The position numbers were made by a program, and so were the translations under genes. Shown one piece after another: positions 18,610 through 27,100 of a stretch of DNA of 64,000 nt. The notes beneath the pieces are model-generated. The model worked only from the letters and a program-made list of their open reading frames with translations. It did not search any database and was not told the DNA's origin. How positions within the stretch are numbered: position 1 is the stretch's first letter; each line of letters begins with the position of its first letter. Origin of the DNA: an uncultured Pseudomonadota bacterium (lineage in GTDB: Bacteria > Myxococcota_A > UBA796 > SXON01); the NCBI GenBank assembly GCA_903875225.1, contig CAIQVJ010000032.1, forward strand, positions 19,406-83,405, read 5' to 3'.

Positions 18610-18777
18610 GCGCAGAGGTATCCTCTCTCGGATCCTTAGCTCGTCTGCCGGCAAGGTAGGTGTCTCCGCGATGGCCCCACGGGGAGACACCGGGCGTTAT
18701 GGTCTGCCTCGAATGATCGCGATGCCCGACAGACCGCGCCCCTACGCCGTCCGATGCGGCTTTTTCCGCGTGTCGGC

Positions 18778-19671
18778 ATGAGCGGGACTTCCCTGGGGTT
18801 AGACGAGTGCTCGTGTCCCCTCTGCGGCGAGCCCCCGCCGGTCCGTGCGCGCGTCGTTTCGGCCCCCTACCGGGTGGTAGACTGCCCGTTCTGCTCGATG
18901 AGGTACCTCACGCCGCGTGCCCACGAGGCCGACATCAACAGGCTCTACAGCGCCCCGGCATACTGGAAGCACGATGGCGCTTCATGCGGATATTCATCCT
19001 ATACAGCGATGAATTCCTTGCTGGAGAGGACCTTCGTCCGACGACTGGAGCGACTGGGGGACGCCCGGGGAGCTCGACTGCTCGACGTTGGGTGCGGACC
19101 GGGCGCGGGTATCGCGGCAGCAGCCTCGCTCGGCTACGAGGCGTGGGGCCTGGACGTCTCGCAGAGTGCCGTGTCCATCGCATCCGCCCGGTTTCCGGGG
19201 CGGGTTTGCCGCGGCGCGTTGTCAGATCGACAATTTCCGCAAGGTTCGTTCGACGTCATCACCCTTTTCGATGTGATCGAGCACCTGTACCAGCCTCGCA
19301 GGATCGCAGCAGACCTCGCGTGGCATCTGGCCCCACGGGGACGGATCCTGATCGCTACGCCAAATGTGAACAGCATTCTATCGCGAGTGACAGGGAGCCG
19401 ATGGGTCTCGTACAAGATTCCCGAGCATGTCTCGTTCTTCTCACCGCACACGCTTCGCCGCGCGCTGGCGCCGGAAATTGAGATCGAACGGATATCCAGC
19501 TGCGGTCAATACGTATCGCCAGACTTCCTGCTCAAGCGTGTCGGAGACGCCCTGCCGTATTGTCGAACCGCGTGCAGGAGAGGGGCCGAACTGCTACGGG
19601 CCAGCGATAGGCAGATCTATGTAAACTCGGGCTCCATGCTGGTGACGGCAGGCCACGGCAAGGCTCCATGA
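18778..19671 (+). CDS. Class I SAM-dependent methyltransferase with N-terminal zinc-ribbon-like segment
   Basis: A 297-residue methyltransferase of the type found in sugar and O-antigen clusters. It begins with a CPLCG ... CPFCS pair (about residues 13-42) that resembles the zinc-binding lead of such enzymes. The SAM-binding motif I is LLDVGCGPGAGI (about 100-111), followed by GLDVSQSAV and the motif DVIEHLYQP. The likely substrate is a sugar or lipid-linked sugar. An in-frame ATG at 18754 is an alternative start. The stop overlaps the GT2 gene's ATG (ATGA at 19668-19671), so the two are cotranslated. Confidence 0.85.
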   Translation: MSGTSLGLDECSCPLCGEPPPVRARVVSAPYRVVDCPFCSMRYLTPRAHEADINRLYSAPAYWKHDGASCGYSSYTAMNSLLERTFVRRLERLGDARGARLLDVGCGPGAGIAAAASLGYEAWGLDVSQSAVSIASARFPGRVCRGALSDRQFPQGSFDVITLFDVIEHLYQPRRIAADLAWHLAPRGRILIATPNVNSILSRVTGSRWVSYKIPEHVSFFSPHTLRRALAPEIEIERISSCGQYVSPDFLLKRVGDALPYCRTACRRGAELLRASDRQIYVNSGSMLVTAGHGKAP

Positions 19672-20480
19672 GACCTGTGGACATCTCGGTGGTGCTGCCC
19701 GTGTTCAACGCGGCATCGTTCGTGGACAAGAGCCTTGCCCAGCTCGCCCATTTCCTGGGGGCGGGGGCCGCCACCTGGGAGATCGTCGCGGTGGATGACG
19801 GCAGCACCGATGAAACGCTGGCTCGACTCACCGGCTCTTCCGTTTCGAACCTGAGGGTCGTCGCCCTGCCAGCGAATCTCGGTAAATTCGGGGCGTTGAA
19901 GACTGGGATGCAAGCGAGTCGTGGTCGGTGTAGAGTGTTCATGGACGTGGACATCCCGTTCGACCTCTCTGCCGTCCCCTACATGGCCCATCTGGTCAAC
20001 GAGCGAGGATTTCACATAGTGACCGGCGACCGAACGCTCATGGGCTCTGACTATCGCCCCCACCTTTCGTTGCGCCGCGGTACCGCCTCGACCCTGTTTT
20101 CCTTCCTCGTCCGGGAAATTGTGGCCGGGGGACTTTTCGACACGCAATGCGGTTTGAAGGCGTTTCGCGGCGACGTAGCCGAGGCGTTGTTTCCGCTCCT
20201 GCGGGAGAACGGCTTTGCGGGCGATGTGGAGCTCCTCTACATCGCCCTGAAGTACAACCTCGAGATCAAGCGGGTACCCGTGCGATTGCTGCAATCGGGA
20301 CCCAGCTCAGTCAGGTTGGGCCCCGACTCCATCCGCATGATGTCGGGCATCGCGTCGCTGCGGCGACAGTGGCGCTCCGGTCAGTACCGGTCCCAGACGC
20401 TCGCCACGATAGCGGAGCAGGAGTACTGGACGGAGCCCGGAGAACCGAGGGCGCCGATTCATCACCGTAGTCTACGGTAG
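19668..20480 (+). CDS. GT2 glycosyltransferase, dolichyl-phosphate glucosyltransferase-like
   Basis: A 270-residue GT-A-fold glycosyltransferase. Visible features are the N-terminal VVLPVFNAASFVD, the nucleotide-binding AVDDGSTDETL, the metal-binding FMDVDIPF (Asp93 and Asp95), and DTQCGLKAFRGD, which is characteristic of the dolichyl-phosphate beta-glucosyltransferase group. No long membrane helix is seen, so it would act at the cytoplasmic face. The product, a polyprenyl-phosphate sugar, is exactly the donor that the neighbouring GT-C-like membrane proteins would need. Start ATG 19668 overlaps the methyltransferase stop. The 3' end overlaps the convergent membrane-protein gene by 19 bases. 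Confidence 0.87.
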   Translation: MRPVDISVVLPVFNAASFVDKSLAQLAHFLGAGAATWEIVAVDDGSTDETLARLTGSSVSNLRVVALPANLGKFGALKTGMQASRGRCRVFMDVDIPFDLSAVPYMAHLVNERGFHIVTGDRTLMGSDYRPHLSLRRGTASTLFSFLVREIVAGGLFDTQCGLKAFRGDVAEALFPLLRENGFAGDVELLYIALKYNLEIKRVPVRLLQSGPSSVRLGPDSIRMMSGIASLRRQWRSGQYRSQTLATIAEQEYWTEPGEPRAPIHHRSLR

Positions 20481-22261
20481 ACCGGGCCTGCCGGCGTCTG
20501 CACCCGCTCCCATCGGAGTTGCACAAGCCCGCGTAGAAGCGGCTCTGCAACCGCCCGATCCTGCGTCCCGAGTTCCCGCAGGGGGCCCGTCAGCGGGTCG
20601 GGCAGCCCATCACTTGTTCCAAGGGGGACCTCGCGCAGACCTTCTCTCTCAAACCACACCAGGAAGTCGTAGCGACTTGGGTCGAGTAACTCCATTGGCT
20701 GGTACTGCGAATTTTCGAAGATGGGCGAATAACATGTCGAATTCGGAACTTCCAATTCGATGAGCCAGCACCCCTCCAGAGCCAGCTTCTTGGAGTACCC
20801 CTGGGGAGGAAGGAAGGAGAGCATCAACACCCGGAGGGGCGGGCCATCACTTCCCGCCCCCCTCACAACGTCAGCCACCGCATGCATCGCCGCACCGTAC
20901 GCCGGCCGCGGAAACTGGAGGAGTGGGTCGCCCTGGATTACGGGGCGCACCAGGGCGTCGTCCTGCCAGTGAGGGCCGGACGCGAACACCACTTCGAGGC
21001 GTTCAACGACGGCAGCCCCGAGGGCAGCAGTGCAAAGCAGTCCGCGAAGGAGGGGTCGCCGAATCGACGTGAGCCCGACGGCGCCCCCCACCACCAGTCC
21101 AGTGAGGGAGGGGATGAGATACCAGTTGCCGATGCGAACCGAACTGGAAAGGACGAGCAGGGGTAGCGCGTGCATGCCCACAAGGGCAACTCGCTCGCGG
21201 GTCAGCGGGCGCAGGCTGGCCGCCAGTCCAACCCAAAGGAGCGCGACCAGGGGAAAGAGCACGAGGTGCGTCGCACACTCCTCGACGTAGGCGAACTGGC
21301 GCGGCAGCACCGCATGGTCGGGAAGCCAGTTGCCATCGGCCGCGCCCGGCACACCCTTGTCGCCCAGCTTCGCCCCGAACGACATGTACTCGATGGCTGC
21401 ACCACGACCGGACCACAAACCGGCCACCAGCAACACCGGGGCCACGATGACCACGAACCCCAGCAGCCGCCTCCACGGCCGATCGCCTCGCCATGCCCGC
21501 CGAAGCGAGGTATCGATGGCGATCCACCCGGGCAGGAGCGCCACCTGGGCCACATTGAGCGTGCCGCTGGTGTTCTCAGCGACGCGAAAAGCAACCAGCG
21601 CCAGCAAGGCCACCCCGATGCACGACCCGACATTGGCGAAGCCATCCCCGACCAGCAGCAGCAGGGACATCCATGCGGCGATTGCCGCGAGTGGCACCGC
21701 ATCGACGTGGGAGATGGCCGCACCTACGAACGCCGGCGTGCCGCAGGCCAGAACTGCCGCGAACAACCCCGTCAGCGGCCCCCGGCCGAGTTTGCCAAGC
21801 CGATAGCATGCCATTGCGAGCAGGGCGAACCAGAACCTGAGCCCGAGCGCCGCGACCGCCGCAGAACCGGGAAAAAGCACCACGAGAATGGCCGCAGGCA
21901 GAGCATGCAGCGGGAACGCATTGATGTAGTCGTCACCTTGATACCAGATCCACCGGGTACGTTCAACCCACGACATGGCCGTCGGCGTGGGCGCATCGAA
22001 GCCTGCAGGGCAGAAATACGAAACCGAGCAAAGGGGCTGGATTGGTGACCAGCCCTCCATCACACGGGCCAATCGGACCAGCGCTCCGTAGCTCTCGTGA
22101 TGGGTATCCTGGGGGAACGACAGGCTGCGCTGGTCCCGGTACACGCCGAGCCCGGTGTCCACCAACAAGATCAGCGCGAGGAGCAGCGGTGCCATACGCC
22201 GGATCCATGCGACGAACCCGGCTGCCCTGACGGAGACCGAGGGTGGATTCACAGCGCTCAT
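20462..22261 (-). CDS. Polytopic membrane protein of an unrecognised family, paralogue A
   Basis: A 599-residue membrane protein with about ten helices, one of three paralogues here (with 22258-24024 and 30763-32574). Shared marks are the first-loop YRDQRSLSFPQDTHHESY, the GDDYINAFPLHALPAA stretch, FPGSAAVAALG, the ENTSGT motif, GNWYLIPSL, and the soluble C-terminal part with CWLIELEVP, LLDPSRYDFLVWFE and TPAGPVYRRL. The layout (helix, acidic or polar first loop, many helices, periplasmic tail) is that of GT-C enzymes, but I know no family name. Start ATG 22261 overlaps the stop of the upstream paralogue (ATGA), so the two are one operon. Confidence 0.7.
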   Translation of the reverse strand: MSAVNPPSVSVRAAGFVAWIRRMAPLLLALILLVDTGLGVYRDQRSLSFPQDTHHESYGALVRLARVMEGWSPIQPLCSVSYFCPAGFDAPTPTAMSWVERTRWIWYQGDDYINAFPLHALPAAILVVLFPGSAAVAALGLRFWFALLAMACYRLGKLGRGPLTGLFAAVLACGTPAFVGAAISHVDAVPLAAIAAWMSLLLLVGDGFANVGSCIGVALLALVAFRVAENTSGTLNVAQVALLPGWIAIDTSLRRAWRGDRPWRRLLGFVVIVAPVLLVAGLWSGRGAAIEYMSFGAKLGDKGVPGAADGNWLPDHAVLPRQFAYVEECATHLVLFPLVALLWVGLAASLRPLTRERVALVGMHALPLLVLSSSVRIGNWYLIPSLTGLVVGGAVGLTSIRRPLLRGLLCTAALGAAVVERLEVVFASGPHWQDDALVRPVIQGDPLLQFPRPAYGAAMHAVADVVRGAGSDGPPLRVLMLSFLPPQGYSKKLALEGCWLIELEVPNSTCYSPIFENSQYQPMELLDPSRYDFLVWFEREGLREVPLGTSDGLPDPLTGPLRELGTQDRAVAEPLLRGLVQLRWERVQTPAGPVYRRLR

Positions 22262-24024
22262 CCGCCCCCCGGCACAGGCCCGCTGCCCGGAATCTTCCGG
22301 TAGACCGGGCCGGACGGGGTGTGCACGGTCTCCCATCGAAAGCGGCGGAGGCCCTCGACCAGTTTCTGGGACACCTGTTGAGCGGGCGACATATGGTTGA
22401 AGGCATCCAGCAACATGCTGGGCAGCGGTCCGGACTCCCCCATCGGCATTTCGAACAACCCCTGCCTCTCGAACCAGGCCAGGACATCATACCGACCGGG
22501 ATCGAGCACTACCGCGGGCGTTCGCAGGTCACTCTCGTACATTGGTGCGTAGCACGTCGCGTCCGGGGCATCGAACTCGACCACCCAGCATGTTCGGAGG
22601 CCCCGCGTTCGCATCGTCGCGAGGACCAGCACCCTCACCGGCTTGCCATCGGCGCGAGGCTCCCGGGCCACCTTAGATATCTCGGCGACCGCCGCGCCCT
22701 CGTCGGGGCGGGGGTACTGGAGCACCTTGTCCCCCTGAATGACGGGCTGCACCAACTCGTCGCCGGTCCATCTGGGGACCTCGGCGACAGTGGCTGCAAA
22801 GCGCTCGACCCCCGCGCTCGTGAGGGCGGCGCCGCAGAACAGGGCCCTGAGATACCTGTTCGGCACCAACGCAAGGCCGATCGCCCCAGCGACTACGAGG
22901 CCCGGGAGCGAAGGGATGAGGTACCAGTTCGCCACCCGGACGGACAGGGAGAGCACCAGCAGGGGGAGGAGGTGCATCCCCGCGACCGCGATCGCCGGCC
23001 GCCTGCCAGAAGAGACGGCCGCGATCAATCCGGCCCAGAGGAGATACACGAGAGGTTGAAGTACGAGATGTCGCGCCGACTCCTCGAGATAGGCCAGCCG
23101 GCGAGGCAGCACCGCGACCTCGGGCACCCAGTTTCCGTCGACAGTCCCCGGCACCCCGTTGTCGCCCAGCTGAGCGCCGAAAAACATGTACTGGAGAGCC
23201 CCATCGCGCCCCGGCCAGAACAGCAGCACTAGCACTGCAGGAGCGAGGATGGTAGCAACGCCGAGCAGTCGGCGCCACCGACGATCACCCCTCCAGCCTG
23301 GAGCCAACCCCGCCTGGGCCGCCACCAGCCACGGCCCCGCACACGTGAGCGCCACGAGGAGGGTACCGCTGACATTCTCGGAGACGCGAAAGGCCAACAT
23401 GGTCAGCGCCGACACTCCCAGGCACGGCAGGAGCCTCGAAAATCCTTCCGTGGCAAAAAGAAGCACAGCGATCCACGCAGCAATCGCGGCGAGCGCGATG
23501 TCGTCGCGATGCTCCATCGCGGCTCCGAAAAGGCCAGGGGTTCCACAGGCGAGGAGGACTGCGAACAGCCCAGTCACCGGCCCGCGGCCGAGACGTCCCA
23601 GCAAGAAGCACGCGACGAGCAGGCAGGCAAACCACAGCCGGGGCCCCAACGCTGCAACTGCCGCCGACCCGGGAAACAGCGCCACCAGCGCCGCCGCCGG
23701 CAGCGCATTCAGGGGGTAGGCGTTTGCGTACACCCCCCCCTGGGTCCAGAGCCAGCGGTAGCGCGATACCCACGACGTTGGGGCGGTTGATCGCTCCTCA
23801 AAGCCGTAGGGACAGAACAGACCGATGTCGCAGTCCGACTCGACCGGCCGCCACCCTTCGATGACCCGCGCGAGGCGGCTGACCATCAGGTAGGTGTCGT
23901 GATGGGTCTCCTGCGGGTAGGACAAGCTCCTGTGGTCGCGGTACATCCCAGCACCGACGTCGACCGCAAGGAAGAGAAGAAGGAGCAGAGGTGCAAACCG
24001 GCGACAGACCCGGCCCATGCTCAT
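22258..24024 (-). CDS. Polytopic membrane protein of an unrecognised family, paralogue B
   Basis: A 588-residue membrane protein, closest neighbour and paralogue of the gene at 20462-22261. The shared first loop is YRDHRSLSYPQETHHDTY, followed by ARVIEGWRPVESDCDIG, ANAYPLNALPAA, FPGSAAVAALG, ENVSGTLLVAL and ANWYLIPSL, then CWVVEFDAPDATCY and VLDPGRYDVLAWFE near the end. Two cysteines in the first loop (SDCDIGLFCPYG) match the pairs in the other copies. Start ATG 24024 (MSMGRV) is chosen because the open frame further upstream runs opposite the second giant gene and is Pro/Arg-rich. A second in-frame ATG at 24018 is possible. It is divergent from the giant gene over 119 bases. Confidence 0.7.
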   Translation of the reverse strand: MSMGRVCRRFAPLLLLLFLAVDVGAGMYRDHRSLSYPQETHHDTYLMVSRLARVIEGWRPVESDCDIGLFCPYGFEERSTAPTSWVSRYRWLWTQGGVYANAYPLNALPAAALVALFPGSAAVAALGPRLWFACLLVACFLLGRLGRGPVTGLFAVLLACGTPGLFGAAMEHRDDIALAAIAAWIAVLLFATEGFSRLLPCLGVSALTMLAFRVSENVSGTLLVALTCAGPWLVAAQAGLAPGWRGDRRWRRLLGVATILAPAVLVLLFWPGRDGALQYMFFGAQLGDNGVPGTVDGNWVPEVAVLPRRLAYLEESARHLVLQPLVYLLWAGLIAAVSSGRRPAIAVAGMHLLPLLVLSLSVRVANWYLIPSLPGLVVAGAIGLALVPNRYLRALFCGAALTSAGVERFAATVAEVPRWTGDELVQPVIQGDKVLQYPRPDEGAAVAEISKVAREPRADGKPVRVLVLATMRTRGLRTCWVVEFDAPDATCYAPMYESDLRTPAVVLDPGRYDVLAWFERQGLFEMPMGESGPLPSMLLDAFNHMSPAQQVSQKLVEGLRRFRWETVHTPSGPVYRKIPGSGPVPGGG

Positions 24025-24143
24025 GCGGGCGACTCGGACGCGGGGGCACACACCATGCTGGGAGCCTATCCCGCTGAAGCCGCCCCGGGCCCCCGCCCGC
24101 CGCCATCTTCCTGTGATACAGCAGCAGCCGCCGTGAGAGCCGA

Positions 24144-27100
24144 TTGAGCGACCCGAACAGCAGGACCACCCTCCCGTCTGCTGGCCAGCGCTGGCGGCGC
24201 AGGTCTTTCGACGGCGCCGATCTCCGAGGAACGAACCTCGCCTTGCTGCACCTCCAGCGAGTGAGTCTCCGAGGGGCCGATCTCTCCGGTGCCAACCTCG
24301 ACGGGGCCACACTCACACACGTGGACCTCACCGGCGCGCGCCTCGCTGGTGCCTCGATGCGCGGGGCATCGTTGAAGCAGGTCGTGCTCGGCCAAGCCGT
24401 TCTGGACGGCATCGACGCGCGCGGCGCGGCGCTCGAATCCTGCACATTCACGGGACTGACCGGAACGAGCCTGACGCTCGCAGGGGGTTCGCTCACAGAG
24501 GTCACGTTCAGCGGAAGCCGCTTCGTTGGGCTCGATCTGGATGGCGCGACGCTCCGGTCTGTGAAATTCGAGAACGTGCAGATCGATGGAGGCTCACTCG
24601 TCGCCTTGAGAGCGCTCACTTCTGCGTTTTCAGGCGGCCGCATCTCCGGGTGCGACCTCCGGGGCGCGAGCGCCCACGACCTTGAGCTGCACACCACGCA
24701 CCTGATCGACTGCCGGCTGGACGGGCTGCTGCTGCGCCGCTGCGGACTCAAGGGTCTGGTGGTGCAGAACGGCACGGCAGTGGGCTGCATGCTGGACCAC
24801 TGCCACGGACTAGCCGACTCGTGCGAAGCCGCTCTGCTCGCAGCGGGCGCGACGATCGTCCTGCCCCGGCACATCCGCGCGTGGCGCCGTATGCGAGGGA
24901 ACCGGCCTTTGCAGATCGCGATCGCGGCGCTCGCGCTCGCCGTCGCCATCGGCAGTGGCGCCGTCGTCAGCAACCCGGCCCTGCAGCCGAGTCCGGTGCT
25001 GAACTACCGGATGTCCCTCCACGCCGACGACGCGGAGGGATGCGCCGCCGTCGTCTCACTGGGGACCATCCTCGTGGAGCGGATGCGCGGAACCCCCGCC
25101 GAGACCACGGCGCTGCTCGAGCGAATCGCGGATTGTCAACGGCAACTCGGACACCCCGACGAGGCGGAGGGCCTGCTTCGACGAGCCGCCGCGTTGACCG
25201 GCAACGACCCAACGATGTCCGCGCACGCCCTCCTTGCGCTGGGGGACCTGTTGCTCGCTCGCCGGGACCTCGCGGGCGCGCAGCAACTGCTGGCCGAACT
25301 CCAGGTGTTGAGCCTCGAAGCACCGGAGCGTCTGGCCGCGCTGCGATTCGGTGAGCAGGTGCTTGTTGCCGACCACGTGTCCCCAAGGCCACGTGGGGCG
25401 GAGCCCGGGCCGGTGTCCAACGACCCCTGGCTGCCGATCGAGCTGGGCATCGCGGACGCCGTGACCGCGCTGCCCCCCCCCCGGGGGCCGTTGCTTGGCG
25501 ACACCCCCTCGAAGCTCTACGTCCTCGGGGAGTGGGACCGGGCCGACGCGCTCCTCGGTGCCTGCTCGGAGCTGGGCGACGATGCGAAGTGGCAGCAGGT
25601 TCGCAGCGCCGCGAAGCAGATGGTGCTGGGCGGAGCGCAGGACGCCGCCCTGGCACTGCTGGATCGGCAGCGGCCCGGGGGGGGCCTCTCGACGCCACAA
25701 CGGCTCGGGAGCTTGAGGATGCAGGTCGAACTGCTCCTTGATCTCGATCGGGCGGCCAGCGCTGCGGCCCTCGTCGATCAACAGGCGCCGCTCCAGGAGC
25801 CCGCGGCCGCCACCGAACTGGCGCTGTTGAGAGCCGAAGTGTACCTGAAGACCGGGGCGCTCTCGAACGCCGAAGCCACGCTCTCGGGGTTGCGGCCAGC
25901 GCCGGGGTGGGCGTTCGACACCACGCAGCGGTACGCCTGGCTCCTGGCCGAGGTGCGGCTGCAGTCCGGGGCGGAAAAGGCGGCTGTGGAGGCACTCGAT
26001 CCGCTGATCCATGCGGTCACGGATGCCGACTCCGCCGCAGAGGTCATCCAGCGTCTGGCAGAATGGGCGCCCAGGCTGTCGGACCCGACCCTGCTCCAGG
26101 CCCTCCTGGACCGAGCACACAACCCGTTGATCCAGGCAGCGAACGAACGGCAGGCGCTGGCGATGGTAACGCTGCGCCTGAAATCCCAGAATCGGCAGCT
26201 CTCCGCCACCGACCCGACCTTCGTCGCCCTCCTCAGCACGGGTCCAGAGGAGACTCTCCCTGAAGCACTGGCCCTCCTGCTCGACGCCGCCCGGGAGCGC
26301 GGCACTCTCAACGCCGACCTCGACAGCCTCCTGTCCACAAGTCGCGCGATGGAAGATCCAGTCCGCCGGGATCGCGTTGCGCTGATCCTGGCGACTGCCG
26401 CCCGAGATGACGGACAGCCTGCGCGCGCTCAGTCCATCCTCCACGGCGCGAACCTCGACTCCAGCCCCGACCCTGCCACTCGCCGCGGCGGCTGGGAGTT
26501 GGGGATCCTCACCGCTCTGGAGCTGGGCCGGCTGGACCAGGCCGCCGAGCAGTGCAAACGCTTCCCGGCGCTTGACGGCGAGTTGTCCTCGCCGGGCTTC
26601 CTCGACGTACTCTCTCGGGTCATCCAGGCATTGCAGGCATCGGGGCGCTGGCCCGAGTCGCTGGAGTTGGCCCGCGCCGCACGCCAGGCACCGCTGGACA
26701 CCGACCCCGGACTGTGGCGAGAGGTCCTGGTTTCGCTGGAGGCGCAAGGCCTGGAGGCCGAGTACGCGAAGGAGAAAGAGGCCGCCCGCCAGAAACTGGG
26801 CGCCTGTCAGGCGGAGCGCATCCAGATGGAGGCGCTCCTCGACCTGAGCCGGGCTCCCGGTGCCCCTGACGGCATCGTAGAGGCGTGCAAATCCAGCGGG
26901 CGCGTGGAGGACAGGCTTGCGGCAGCGCAGGTCATGGGACGCGCGGGGTGGCACGACCGCGCCGACGCGCTCCTCGCGTCCATCGACCCCTCGGTGCCCA
27001 CCGATGATCAGCGTCTGGGCATCGACTGCGACAGAGCGTCGTACCTGATGGCCTCGGGTCGTGGTCAGGATGCCGCGAACTTGCTGGAGAAGAGCTACGC